Assembly (NCBI GenBank): GCA_009760855.2
Contig: WPIO01000005.1
Span: forward strand, 9,311,501 to 9,375,500
DNA from: Cristatella mucedo
Taxonomy: Eukaryota; Bryozoa; Phylactolaemata; Cristatellidae
Direction of reading: 5' to 3'
Length of the DNA: 64,000 nt
Shown here: piece after piece, positions 1-12,140 of the stretch
How the letters are laid out: the number at the start of each line of letters is the position of its first letter
Position numbering within the stretch: position 1 is the stretch's first letter
Notes under the pieces: model-generated
Seen by the model: only the letters and a program-made list of their open reading frames with translations
Told to the model about the DNA's origin: nothing
The model's database searches: none
Made by a program: the position numbers and the translations under genes

Positions 1-1585
1 CTCAGGTCAGGTCCCTGCACCTTTGAAAAAGGCTGTAGCCAGGCCACTAACTAAGAAAGCCAGACAAGAGGACTTGAGCAGCATCCGTCCCGTCTCATTT
101 CTGTTTATATCAAAGACACTAGAACGAGTTGTGGTAGACAAACTCAACTCTTATATTGAAACCTCAAAACAACTCTTATATTGAAACCTCAAACCTAGCA
201 AGTAAGTTTCAGTCTAGGTTTAGAGCAAATCCCTCTATAGAGTCAGCATTTCTTAGAGTGTATAGCGACATTCTCGTGAATGCAGACTTGGGTAAAGTCT
301 CTCTGCTTATCCTGCTTAATCTTTCGGCAGTATTTGATATTATTGACCACAAAGTCCGTTTTGAGCATCACGAATCTCGCCTGGGCATCACTGGAACTGC
401 ACTACAATGGTTCAGATCCTATCTCAGTGGTAGACTCCAGAGTATTGTCGTGAACTGACAAAGATGATTAGAGGAACCACTTAATTACCTTAGGGCTCTG
501 TGCTCAGTCTTCAGTTTATGATCTCTTGCTTGACGATGTGATCGTCAAGCACAATCTAGGCTTTCACTTCAATGCAGATGACACTCAGCTGTACCTTTGT
601 TTGATCCCTCCCAGCCCTCCAGCACGTCGAATTCTCTATACACAATTGCTGCACGTATTGATGACATCTGCACATGGATGGCATCAAACTTTCTTAAATT
701 GAATGACGAAAAAACCAACTCGCTAGTTATGGGAAATCCAAGTGTGATGCAGAAATAGGAAAACCTGATGCTCAAAATCGGCTCTGCCAGCATATCTCCT
801 GTTGAATCGGCATGTAATCTAGGTGTCCTTTTCCAAAGTGACCTTACATTAGACGACCACATCAGCTCCACAGTCAAGTCTGCCTACTTTCAGCAACATA
901 AAATTGCTAAAATTCGGCTTGTTTAGACAGGAATACCACATCTAAATTGCTCCATGCATTCGTGACATCCCGTCTTGACTTTTGTAACTCACTGTTTGCT
1001 GGTCTACCGACCTGTGCAATCAGGCCCTTAAAGTTAATGCAAAACTCTGCAGCTAGGCCCATCTATTGTGAGCATCGAAATTGCCACATCACACCACTTC
1101 TCGCTGACCTGCACTGGATCCCAGTCAAGCAACGCATCGACTTCTATGTTCTGTCACTTACTTTTAGGCCCCTTCATTCTCTGGCTCCAGCCTACCTATA
1201 CCCTACAAACCGGCTGTTCTGACTCCAATCGTTTAGCCATACCTCTGACTAACCTCACAACCGTCGGAGACCGTGCTTTTAGTTCGAATGGTCCCAAAGC
1301 CTGGAACTCACTATTGACGCACGTCGCAACGTCCCCTGACATGATGATATTTAAAAAGCTTAAAACACACCTATTTATTACAGCGTTTGGTGTGTCTTTG
1401 TGATTCGCTTTCGTGTACATGTATCTGCTTACCTGCTCGTGCCTGCTGCTTGATGTGCCTGCTGCTTACGGATATTACCACCAACAATTTGGGAATGCTT
1501 TAGATGCAGCATCTGTAAAGTGCCTAGAGAGAAATTCAGTTCTCTGAAGGCGCTATACAAATATATTATTTTTATTATTATGGGA
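1..1585 (+). mobile_element. LINE-A relic, RT half to 3' end
   Basis: Runs in from outside the window. Broken reverse-transcriptase peptides appear in changing frames: SLLILLNLSAVFDIIDHKV and [18 protein letters not shown] at 156-458, then LHAFVTSRLDFCNSLFAGLP at about 947-1010 and the LHWIPVKQRI block. It ends with the L2-like 3' hairpin (AAGTGCCTAGAG ... AAGGCGCTATACAAA) and an AT-rich tail at 1560-1580. Stops and frameshifts show it is dead. Confidence 0.85.
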
Positions 1586-3833
1586 AGACCGTTCCCATAC
1601 TCGGCAGCCGGTGGGAGAGGCTGTCCTGTCGCCGCTGGGTCGGGCAACGAGGAGTTGGCGATGTTTTTGATTTAACCCCAAGCCACCCAAGAAATCGCCT
1701 GACATCGTCTGCCATTTGTTGGTCAGTTGCTCAGCAGCGCTGACGCAGGACGTTTCGACACCACGCAAAGTGGCTGCCGAAACGAGGCTGCCGCTTCCGA
1801 GGTAGAGCTGTATGCATTAGTGTGGGTGGCGCCGTAAAAGCCCGAGCCAATCGACAGGACCTTAAGAGTGCCGCCGTACCTGCGGCAGGGGCGGTCGGTG
1901 GTGGCGTGATAGGACTTATGGCCGTCGTCCGCTCGCCCAGCTTCTCTGTGCTAAACAAGGACGCGCGAGTTCTCGATCAAGAGGAGGGCGACGATGCGAT
2001 CGCATACGATTGCTTCCTGCTTGGCTGCGTCTTCACGCTGCCGGGCAAGCCGACTTAGCCTCATTACCTTCGATCTAATTGCTTCATGCTTACCTGCATT
2101 TGTATCAGGTCAGGCAGACTAGCTTGACTAGCTCCTTTCTAAGGTATATAAAAGCGTTGGTATCCCAATCAATGGTTGGATGGCCTTGAAAAAGATTTGC
2201 GGTCGCTTATAGAAGGTGGTAGGCATTCATTTTTACAATAGACATCCTGTTTCGTTTTAGTTTTGTCCCCTATAGCTTGCATGTGTAGCCGATAATCAAC
2301 TGGAAATGCTTGTGAAAGACGTTGTCATCGACCACCTGTTGTGAATTTAAACTACATTAGTTAAGACTTCTGAGCAAATTCTGTTTTAAACGAGCAAGAC
2401 TGCAATCCCAAAAGCACAGGGATTCATTTCGGGTATTTCCATCTTTCAATTTCCCCGGTTTTGTGGGCATGATAAAACACCCCCCCCCCACTATACCGGT
2501 AGACGGCCGTCAGCCCATTCTGACCGGATGCAGCAGGACGACTATCGAGGCGACAGAAACCGTCAGCAGTACTGCATAGCTTCACCCCTTGCTATCCAGC
2601 TTGACTTTTTATTTTTGGCGCTGCTGTGGGTATTGGGAAACGTGGTTTCGTCATTGTACTTAGAAGACACTGGGGGTCAAAACCAAGGTTTCCAGCATTA
2701 ATTTTTGATTGAGCAGATAGTACAGTATACAGACGGAATTATTCAGAAAGATTTCGCTAGATATGTTAGTGTCTGACTAATTCCATGAAATTTATAGCTA
2801 ATCATGTGCAAGCAAATTATTTGAGTAAAAGTCTTACCAAGCACTACCTAACGAGATAAGGTCTCGTAGAATGGCTGGCAGTATAGATCAAAGAAGGATC
2901 AAAATAGATTATTGTAGTTAGTTCTTGGCCTCATATACCCGTAATATCACACATTTAGTAGCATATGAGCCCTATGGCGGTAACCGGGTTACCGAATTTC
3001 CGCAAGTAGAATCGCAATGCATTATCAATTTTGCGGATAGCTGCGCAAAAAATATGGCGTTCCAAAGTCGAAAACGCCGTTGACCCGATTTAGGAGACGC
3101 ACCGTCAGAATTGTGTAGAAGCAATCTGAAGAGCTAAATGTGCAAGATCTCAATGAAATGATGCATGCTATGGTTGGCTATAATGGTGATGTACCCAGGC
3201 CAGGTTCGGTTGGCTGGGACAGGACGGCTATAGACGTGGTAAGGGTCACCGGCTAGGCCGGAGTCTGACCTATGGCATTTGCGGTGATGAGGGGTCACCG
3301 GGGTTTTTGGGTACGGGAGGTTGGCCGAGTAAGTCGTGGTGTTATAGGCTTCCGGTCTCGCCAAGTTATGCATCTGGATTTGTGCAGGCGTGCTCCGGCG
3401 ATGCGACCACGAACGCAAGGCAGCGAGTGCCCAAGGCCCGAGCGGAGCTGGATAGCACGCTCTTTGTTGTGACGCATATTCCGCGTTCCCCGTGTAGCGT
3501 GTTCTTGGCCCCCCCCCCCGTGAGTTGGTGTCTTTCGGCGGAAGCTCTCGCCGGTGGTAGACGTCGACTCCGACTTGCCAAGCAGTTATTCAACCAGACG
3601 GATCTTTTACGGCGTACGCTCGTACTGTTGGATTCGGAGTCGGTATAACGGCGGGATTGTGGAAGCCGACTGACCAATTAACACGTTTGTTCGTGCTTGC
3701 AGCGTCGTCTTGTGCCCGTTTAGTGTACTTTGTATAGGACATTTCCCTGTAGACTTGTTTAGTTCCCCTGTAGTTGCTGGAACGTGCGATATTATAAAGA
3801 GGTCTAACCTGACGGCTGCTCGTCTTTATAACA
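1586..3833. other. Unassigned intergenic DNA
   Basis: No recognisable gene or repeat. A CpG-rich stretch at about 1600-2060 holds a 78-codon open frame (1822-2058, +) with an Ala/Gly-rich run, and another GC-rich stretch lies at 3270-3660 with overlapping open frames on both strands. None shows a known domain. There are C runs at 2480-2489 and 3510-3520. Confidence 0.4.
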
Positions 3834-4313
3834 ATAATGCACTTGATAAAGCGCCCTCAGAGAACTCAATCTCTTTCTAGGCGCTTTACATTTGCTGCAA
3901 AGGGAAACGCGATTGAATCGTGATTAATATCATGCTTGATAAGCAACATGAATAACATGGTTAGGAGTGACATGCACAGGGTCAGCATGCAAGTGTGGTT
4001 AGTGGCAGCATGCAGTGTCAGCACGCATAAGCACATGAAAGACGAGTCACAGGGACCCACTAAATGCTGGGATAAATAGGTGCGTTTTTAAGTTCTTTTT
4101 AAATGTGGTCAAGTCAGGGGATGTTCTGACGCAAGTCGGGAGTAAGTTCCAGGCTTTTGGAGCATACGAACTAAAAGCACGGTCTCCAAAGGATTTGAGG
4201 TTTGTATGAGGTATTGCAAACTGTTGGATTTCGAAAAGCGGGTGGTATGATGCTTATCCTGGTGGGGGAGTAAATCTGAGAGATAGGCTGGAGCCAAAGC
4301 ATAGTCTTACCCT
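3834..4313 (-). mobile_element. LINE-A 3' fragment
   Basis: Starts with the reversed (AAT)n/GCACTTGATAAAGCGCC hairpin end at 3834-3890, continues through the 3' UTR (GTGACATGCACAGGGTCAGC) and ends in the last codons of the RT ORF (reversed WLQPTYLSDLL-like block near 4280). 5'-truncated copy. Confidence 0.85.
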
Positions 4314-5487
4314 AGCTTAGCGGCATGGCGAGCAAAGGCGTGGCCGGAGTATGGCGGGTTCGGAGGGAATTAGCCCCTGACCCCTGGAACTCGGCTATAA
4401 CGATATAAAAGATGTTAGCAATAATGTTCTTAACAACGCAATTGAACTACCGTGCAAGTTCTTGGAAACATTTGCCGGAACTTCATTGCCACACGCTGGT
4501 CTGAAAAGATTATGCAGGAGGTCCGTAATCGCTGCGCGATTGCTCGCATGGGTAGTATCGCTGATAGTGAGGACAAAGATCCTGACAATATTGGCGCGCA
4601 GCCGTTGGCGGCGGCATTCGATACGGCGCAGACTCGTGGCAGAAAAAAGAGCATCAGCGCAGAAGGCTTCCCCGGGCGTGCAGATACGCTCCGTGGTATG
4701 TACGGTCTGTGCAGATACGCTCGAAGAAAGCACCAGCGGTTGTCCCAAATCAGCCATCAATATTGAGCTATTTCTCGAAAAAATGGGCTCAATTTTTGTG
4801 ATCGAGCCCTGGATCATTGCCCTGGATCTGGTCAGCCGCTATGAACTTGCACAATAACAATCATCGTTTTAGAAATCGCTGTCTGTATGCTGACGAATAG
4901 AACTCGACGAGCCCGACATTTTAGCCTATTTGCATATAATTTGGACCAATATTATTATTCAGGTAGTTTTATTTTATCGCAGTCCGCGTGCACCCGGGTT
5001 ACGATGATAACCCGGTTACCGACATCAGGCTCATATCTCCTCAATATCAGTCTGGTTGTCCGCGGTGTGAGGTTTTTAATTGTAGAAAACAGTTTTGGAG
5101 TGGAGAATGAGAAGCAGCTAAATCGTTGCCCTATTTTTTAGTCCGGTTGTATGTGCAGTCCAAGGTTACCGATGGATTTTTGATGAATCTGCACAGTAAT
5201 TAGTGTTCCCAGCCAAGCCATTAACATTCGTGGTTTCTCAGATATTAGGAGATACATTCGCGGTGCACTTTCTGAGTATCTCACCAACTACACGTAAACA
5301 CCATCGTAATGCTACAGTTCAAAGTTGCCTACGATTGGCTCCGTTTTAAATCAGCTAAGAGACCCGACTTCCGTTAAGGCTGTGAAAACACCATTCATCA
5401 TGGTAGTATCCAAGAAGGGCACAATGTAAAATTTCCATAAGGAAAACCGTGGAGTCGGAAAAAACTACCCAGCCCTTCCTTTTTGGT
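4314..5487. other. Unassigned intergenic DNA
   Basis: Contains overlapping open frames at 4395-4857 on both strands (131 codons on +, 140 on -). Neither has a domain I recognise, and I cannot decide which strand, if any, is real. The rest is AT-rich with no visible features. Confidence 0.35.
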
Positions 5488-5862
5488 AGATAATAATAGT
5501 AATAATAATAATAATAATGCACTTGATAAAGCGCCCTCAGAGAACTTAATCTCTTTCTAGGCGCTTTACATTTGCTGCTAAGGGAAACGCGATTTAATGG
5601 TGAGTAATATCATGCTTGATAAACAAAACGAATAATATGGTTAGGGGTGACATGCACACCGTCAGCATGTAAATGTGGTTAGTGGCAGCATGCACAGTGT
5701 CAGCACGCATAAGCACATGAAGGACGAATCGCAAGGACCCGCTGAATGCTGTCGTAAATAGGTGTGTTTTTAAGTTCCTTTTAAATGTGGTCAGGTCAGG
5801 GGATGTTCTGACGCAAGTCGGGAGGGCGTTCCAGGCTTTGGATCCAAGCGAGGGCCAGGGTT
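5488..5862 (-). mobile_element. LINE-A 3' fragment
   Basis: Begins with (TAA)n and the hairpin end at 5488-5580, followed by LINE-A 3' UTR and ORF end ([20 protein letters not shown] at the minus-strand 5' side). Truncated abruptly at about 5862. Confidence 0.85.
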
Positions 5863-6626
5863 CGCTGACGCCCAAAAAACTTTAAAATTAACAGCTATGC
5901 ACACTTGGAACGCTCAAGGTGCAGTGTTGGATGGACCAGCGGACGTGATGGCATAGCAATTCAAAATCTTCCGTTTGGTAAATCGCATTAGGAAGAACCG
6001 CCCTAATTCTGAGAACGCGTAGAGCGGCATGGCTCAAAGCGGGCTAATCTTAGGAAACTAGGTGCGCTATATGCGAAAATATGCAGTTATTAATCTCGAG
6101 GTAAAAAAGACAGCCTCTTACATTACAGTGCTGATACGGGTCCCCAGTGACGCACCTGGTAGGCAATACACCTATCCGCTCAGCTGCTGGGTCAATGATA
6201 ACTTATTTGCATGTTCCTTGTCAGCATAATCCATTCCTCGTTCCTGCAATATTAGAACGAAGAGCAGCAAATTCCACAATCTAAGGTTTGTACGTTGAAC
6301 TTATTGCACAACGATAATTAATTTTCGATAATTTGATCCAACGATAATGTGTCCGTAGAGCAATTCCCTTTTAATCCTCTGGATTATATCAAATCATCAA
6401 GAGACTGTAGAAATTATGATTGAACATAAAACGGAAAGCTCTTTCGCTGATAGAGCATCGACTATTGGGTTAACTTAAACCTAAAATCACGGGAAGTATG
6501 GTGCTCGTGATATTAGTCTCATAGCACAGCTCTTACACTAAAGCCTGAATGCAAGGTACTCTCGCTTGGCACCCAAACCGTGGGTCCTAATCCTGCAGAG
6601 GCTAGCCTTTATTGCACACGCTAGCT
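5863..6626. other. Unassigned intergenic DNA
   Basis: AT-rich DNA. I see no open frame longer than noise and no repeat family. Confidence 0.4.
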
Positions 6627-6794
6627 TTTTTTTGTCGCCGAGTGGTAGCCCAGCAGTAAGATGTTCGTAATTTACGATCCAGCTCATGGGTTTGAGCTCA
6701 GCAACAGGCAATTCTGTATTGCTCGCTGCAAGCGAGCGACAGATAACCCATTGGGTTCTTCTGACTTCGTTCTCTTGGGGCGCTATACAAACGA

Positions 6795-6795
<1 letters not shown>
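6627..6795 (+). mobile_element. Degenerate SINE (tRNA-derived)
   Basis: A-box-like GAGTGGTAGCCCAGCAG at about 6640 and B-box-like GGGTTTGAGCTC at about 6689, then a TATTGCTCGCTGCAAGCGAGC body as in SINE1, but ending TTCTCTTGGGGCGCTATACAAA, the SINE2/LINE-A tail. It looks like a SINE1 body with a SINE2 end. Confidence 0.7.
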
Positions 6796-6797
<2 letters not shown>

Positions 6798-6867
<70 letters not shown>

Positions 6868-6872
6868 GATTT
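6798..6872. repeat. (CA)n microsatellite running into (TA)n
   Basis: About 32 CA units directly follow the GCGCTATACAAACGAATTA end of the SINE, then a short TATATATA. The position suggests growth from a SINE 3' tail. Confidence 0.95.
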
Positions 6873-7334
6873 GAAATCGTATCAAAACACTTGAAGACCT
6901 CTTTCCTTTCATGCTTTAGAGGATTTCGGAATCCGAGGAAGAAGAATCAATTGAAGAAAAAAATCAGTCCTAAAGATTCGTATTATGAGGGTAATTTGGA
7001 GAACGAGCAGAGGTTGCAGTTACACTGCGGGTAATCGATGAGAAATGAACTTCACGCATGTCAGCAACAAACAAACTAGCGGAGTTCCTATTTATGGTTG
7101 GGATAGAGGAGGGTTTGAGTATTTTTGCAACATGACTCAAATTAACTTTTTCGTCAAAATCATTTTTTAAATGCAGTACGCTCAAATGACAACGTACACA
7201 AATTCCAAGAAGTCAGGTACAATGCGAAGATGGACATCTGTGCTTTGCTTTGTTATGTCTAGCCATCATTGCGTTGCACTATACACCAATTGAAATACCT
7301 CAGCATGTGATACGATGTTTTCATTCACATGTTC
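6873..7334. other. Unassigned intergenic DNA
   Basis: AT-rich. The part after about 7150 may be the decayed endonuclease end of the LINE-A copy that follows, but I cannot show it. Confidence 0.35.
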
Positions 7335-8252
7335 GTGCAGGTCTTCGTAACCAAACAAGAGCTTCTTACAAAACTATGGTTCATCAATGACTACCTATTG
7401 TAAAAGTAGACTTAGCAAAATGTGCCCCCTCGCTCAGATGGCCTACGATTTACCGGAGACATTAAACTAGCTTGGTCTACTGAGTGAAAGTTTGAGAAAG
7501 CATACAACAGACCAAGACCGACTGTCCATCGCCAGGCATACGAGGACTGCTGTAAGTCATACGAATCCATCCCAGCTAAGGCCAAGTCTAGCTTCTATAA
7601 AAAATATTGTTAAATTACTTATGCACAATAAAAAAGGCCAATGTCTACGATCCACCATCTCCTTAACCATTCCCAGGTTAGCTCTTTACCTAGTGATCCA
7701 TGTGGCGATCAAGCTAATCGATTCTCTAGATTAATTGTTAGTAAGATAGACACGAGAGTACATTCCAAAGCCAACAACTTGCTCCTCTTTGTCCGTTCCT
7801 TGCAACACCTCAATATCTGCATTCAAGCCCGCTACTGGTGACCTCATCTTGAAGATCACTTCAAGGTCTAAGAAGAATACTAGCCCTCAAGACTCTATAC
7901 ATATTGCCCTCCTTGTTTGATGCGTACATCAACTGCTGACATGCATAAGTGACAGAATAAATATCCCGAGCCTCAGGTCGTGTCCCTTCATCTTTCAAAA
8001 AGGATTTAGTCAGGCCACTGATGAAGAAAGCGATATTAAGCCAAGAGAGCTTGAATTGCTTCCGCCCAGTCTCCCTTCTACCATTCCTTTCAAAGACACT
8101 GGAACGAGTTGTGGTAGACAGCTAAACTCTTCAATTAAAACTTCAAACCTAGAGAATAAGTTCCAGTCAGGGCATAGAGCTAGTCATTCCACAGAATCGG
8201 CATTGCTTCGGTTGTATAACAACCTCAGGAATGCAGACTTGGGTGTAGTTTG
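7335..8252 (+). mobile_element. LINE-A relic, endonuclease/RT linker and RT start
   Basis: The linker between endonuclease and RT is readable (KAKSSFYKNIVKLL-like, then [18 protein letters not shown] at about 7640-7700). The RT start follows (ESALLRLYNNLRNADLG at about 8200). It shares CCATCCCAG-TAAGGCCAAG and CATTCCCAGGT-AGC blocks with the copy at 40.5 kb. It breaks off at 8252. Confidence 0.75.
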
Positions 8253-8504
8253 ATGGTCCCCAAATAGCACGTGCACGACAACACGCAGAACTACGAGGCG
8301 GGTTCAAAGAGATGTTTATTCACCCTGACGCTGCAGCGGGTCAGTACGCGACCGCCCTACCAGGTGTCCTAGTCTCACTAACTAGCCTCTGCAGGTAGTT
8401 ACTAAACTCTTCCAGCCATACATCGCAATCGCCCATAAACCGACAGCAGCGCCATTAACTCTGCTGGGCCATAAATACACCTGGACTATAAACAAACAAA
8501 TAAC
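8253..8504. other. Unassigned DNA between LINE-A and SINE1
   Basis: A sequence with CATAAA-type motifs similar in style to 8690-8730 on the far side of the SINE; possibly one element split by the SINE. Not recognised. Confidence 0.3.
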
Positions 8505-8679
8505 AAATCCTAGCTGATTAAACAGCCTCTTTTTGTATAGCGACAGAAGAGCCTTTTACGGCTATCACCACCGCTTGCAGTGGCGATAAAGAATCGCCCA
8601 CTGCAGGAATCGAACCCACGACCTCGGGACCGAGGTCGTGAAAGCAGCCACCTTACCTAGTGTGCCATCACGGCTCACC
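8505..8679 (-). mobile_element. SINE1, near full length
   Basis: Reads in reverse: A box TGGCACACTAGG, an 11-bp inverted repeat around the CGGTCCCG centre, B box GGTTCGATTCC, a GCCACTGCAAGCGGTGGTGA body, and the end CGCTATACAAAAAGAGGC then TTAATCAGCTAGGATTT. Pol III boxes and tail order identify a tRNA-derived SINE. Confidence 0.9.
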
Positions 8680-9072
8680 AACTGGCCATAGAGGAAATAA
8701 ATAAGCATACACGCCATTGGCCCATAAACCACTAATATCATAACTCCGACACATTTTTCCTTGATTTCAAAATAACAAACCAAAGGGCAGCAACAAAAGA
8801 ACAGCGAAACACGCCTAAGAGCAAAGCTGCACACGGCATTACTTGTACAGAACTGAACAGGAGTGTGCATGCAGAACTACATGCAACACTGACGGGACGG
8901 CTGATTAATACTGGTTTATGTACTATTGTTTCGCTTCACTTTTTGCTTCCGTAGCAGACATGGTATGATGTCTTGTTTTTTCCTGCCCAGTGTGACGTAT
9001 GATGTCAGTTCAAGGGGCATGCAGTTTCGCTTTTGTACCGTCGCTTTTCCACTGAAGGGGCAGCTCAGTGTT
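8680..9072. other. Unassigned intergenic DNA
   Basis: No recognisable feature. A 101-codon minus frame (8565-8870) overlaps the SINE and is not credible as a gene. Confidence 0.35.
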
Positions 9073-10330
9073 GAATTGTCATTGAACTCAGTCTCTTTCT
9101 AGGCACTTTAAATTTGCTCAATGAAGCTCCTGAAGTACCCAGGGATCTGTGGTTGGCCCAGGGCTGATCAGTGTTTGGTCCACTGCTTTATGCACAATTT
9201 ATGCTCACTCTATTGACGATGCAACTGCCTAGCACAAGCGCAGGCTTTCTTTCTATGCAGATGACGCGAAGCTGTACCTTAGCTTTGATCTCCCTAGTTT
9301 GGCCCAAGCGTTAAGGTGCTCACCGATGACGACTGAGGTCCTCGGCTCGAGAGCTGTGATGTATGTTAAACGCTCGGGTGCTTGGGTAGAGAATCAGTTA
9401 TTTTAGGGCAATATGTGAGTGACTAATTGTTTATCGCTAACAGCCTTCCAGAATGTCAAACTCTCTCAACTCCCTGGCTACATTTATTGCTGACACTCGC
9501 ACTTATATGACAGGAATCTTTCTCTAATTGAATGGGATTAAAACTATGTTACTAGCTGTGAGCAAACCTAGTGTCTTAGAAATTGAAAAAAGCTATCCCT
9601 CAAAATGGGCTTTGCCAGCATATCTCCAATTGCATGTGCACCAAATCTCGGGTGTCCTGTTCTAAGCTGACCTTTCAGTAGACGACCACATAAGCTCTAG
9701 AGTCACGTGTGCATACTTTCAGCTACGCTTAAGTGCAAAATCGGGCTTGCTTAGACAGTGATACCTTATTAAAATTGGCCCGTGCATTTTGACATCCTGC
9801 TCGACTTCTGCAACTGACACTGCTTCCAGGTCTGCCGGCCTATGCAAAAAAGCACTTACAATTGGTGCAAAACTCGGAAACCAGGCTTTTCTGTTGTGAA
9901 CGTCGAACTGCCACAGTGCACTACTTCTGGCTAACCTCACCGGCTTTCTATCAAGCTATTATATATTATATTCTATTATATCGACTTCAAGGCTTTGTCC
10001 ACCACTTTTAGGTCCAGCCATTCTGCTGCCCGACTTAACAATCCAAACTACTTTTTAAATTGGCTCGGCCTCGTATCACCTGCTCTTCTGACTCGAGTCG
10101 CTTAGCTGTGTCTCAAACAACCTCAAATCCTTTGGAGACCGTGTTTCTAGTTTGAATGCTCTCTAAGCCAGACATTCACTCCCGACTGAAGTCGAGACAT
10201 TCTCAAACTTGATGACACTTAAAAAAGAAGCCAAAACGCACCTATCCCTCAGAGCATTAACTAGATCCTCGTGAATTGCTTTTTATGTGCTTATGCGGAC
10301 TGAGACTGCTATACTATCACTAACCAATTG
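9073..10330 (+). mobile_element. LINE-A relic, with a reversed tail scrap and SINE2 insertion
   Basis: 9073-9118 is a scrap of the LINE-A end in reverse orientation. From 9120 the RT is readable forward (AGGCTTTCTTTCTATGCAGATGAC codes the F-Y-A-D-D region at about 9241-9264) through to the ORF end near 10250. Heavily decayed; interrupted at 9294-9440 by a SINE2. Confidence 0.75.
9294..9440 (+). mobile_element. SINE2 inserted in LINE-A
   Basis: Begins TGGCCCAAGCGTTAAGGTGC (A-box region), then GGTCCTCGGCTCGAGAGC (B-box region), then a LINE-like tail. LINE-A sequence resumes at CAGCCTTCCAGAATGTC, which in the copy near 610 directly follows GATCCCTCC. It is therefore younger than its host copy. 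Confidence 0.65.
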
Positions 10331-12140
10331 ACCTAATTTCTTTGCTGTATATGTACAACAAAGGAAGTAGGTCAACTTAGTAGTGCAAGCAACATGAACT
10401 CGAGGGGAATCGTGCCGATAACAGGCTTCGATGTTAGGAAGTGAGAAAAGTCCAAAACGAACTAATCTAACCATTGTCCCGAACGGTCACCTACCTTCCA
10501 CATTCCACCACCTGCCATCGCCGGTGCTAAACAAGTATACGATCTCATGACAAACTCGTATCAATTGGGCAGCAGCCAGCGTAAGGTCAACAGCCGCAGC
10601 AATGGCAGGGGGCATCGAGTTCACTCCCACGGAGCGATTCGGGCGGGGTAGTGTCTTTGAGAGACAAAAGAGCTACAGGTACTTTCCGCACGTTTAATCA
10701 GGTTCCAGGACGGCACTGCAACAGGCTGACCCCCACCTGACGTCCTTTCGCAGAACGACAAGTCGGACTGTGCACGAACAAGAAAACAAGAAAATGCTAA
10801 CGTAGTGTCGAGAAAGGCGACATTTCTGAACAATAACTTTGCTCTGGCGAGGTTCGGGAGCTGGCTAGCTGAGTCGAGGAGAGATTCAGACGAGCTTCCA
10901 CGAGGCGACAGTGGCGACGAGGAAGACGCCAGGGCAGCGAGTAGACCGTCCGTATCGTCGCACCGGCCGAACAAAGGAGATGCTCGCTCGTCAGGCTCTT
11001 TCTTATTTACAAAATCCCCGTGAGCAAAACTAGGAATGGCTTTAGTAATCTTCGATCGTCAGAAAAACCGAGGAGTGGCTTGAAGGACTACCACGAGCTC
11101 GCTCTGAGGTTCACTAGCACGTGCAGGTCCAGCCGAACGAGCATCGTCTGCTGCCGCAGGAGCCCAGACTGCAGACAACGAAAGGTGTGCTCAAAGAGCA
11201 GAAAGACCGCACACCTTTACCGAGCGAAAAAATCGGTTGCACTGCAAGTCCAAGCCGAGAGACCGTTTCTGCTAGACCGAGCTGTGGCGGTCTTGAGTCT
11301 CGAAAAGGAGCGAACGCTTCGCCTCCGCCGCCTGCGGTGAGTTTTTCGGCACCGCCTGGCGCCGGTGTCAGTCTGAAGAGGGGCGCTGGCCACCGCCGTG
11401 CGCCGTCCTTATCGGGTGGTTTGCTGCTTTGAAACCAACCCATCACTAATTCAGCTCGATATGAACCTACAGCGAAAGTCATATGCATGTGCACGAAAAA
11501 ATGAATCAAGCATCGACGACGCAGCGCAAACGATTAAAACGTTCCTGACTGATGCGGCGTCAGCAAACCTGGGAATGGTTGGGGGGGGGGGGGAGGCCGC
11601 CAGTGGTTTCCCGTATGCCCGGTAGCACGACCCTGCCGTTGCCCCGGCAGTTGGCAAGGTTGGGGCCTGCGGGGGGGGGGGGGGGGGGAGCGATCGCTGG
11701 TTGATTGCATATCTGCCGTTGGCGAACGATTTCTTTTTAGAATGCATCCAAGCTCGTCTGTGCACGACCGACTTCAAAGGACTCGAGAGCTTTTTGCCGA
11801 GTCGCCACCGACGCTACTCCGAGACTACTCGGCACTGGGTATCTGGCTCATTCCAGCCAAGCCAGAAGATGTGGGGGTACAGGAAATTGGGGTGGATGGG
11901 AAAATTGGGTGAGTGGGAGGACGGCTTTAGCACTTATTAATTTGAGCTTGCAGATACAGAGATTCGAATCCCACTCTGCAGCTTCGTGAGAAGAAAGTTT
12001 TTGCCTCCAGTCTAGCAAAACCAACGCTCTGGCCAAAGAGTTGCAGAGGCTCCCCTAACTATGCTTTTTCCTCTTTGTAAGGGTCACGGGATTTTCAGGT
12101 GCCAGTCCACGAACACGCTCGTGTACAGTGACCACACGTC
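10331..12140. other. Unassigned, partly GC-rich intergenic DNA with poly-G runs
   Basis: 10.62-11.45 kb is GC- and CpG-rich with overlapping open frames on both strands (for example 10621-10974 minus, 117 codons, Ser-rich; 11114-11509 minus, 131 codons). I recognise no domain. G13 at 11581-11593 and G18 at 11671-11688. Confidence 0.4.

Noticed and set aside
4395-4857. Gene in overlapping 131- and 140-codon frames
   Set aside because: No recognisable domain, both strands open, no splice or promoter support.
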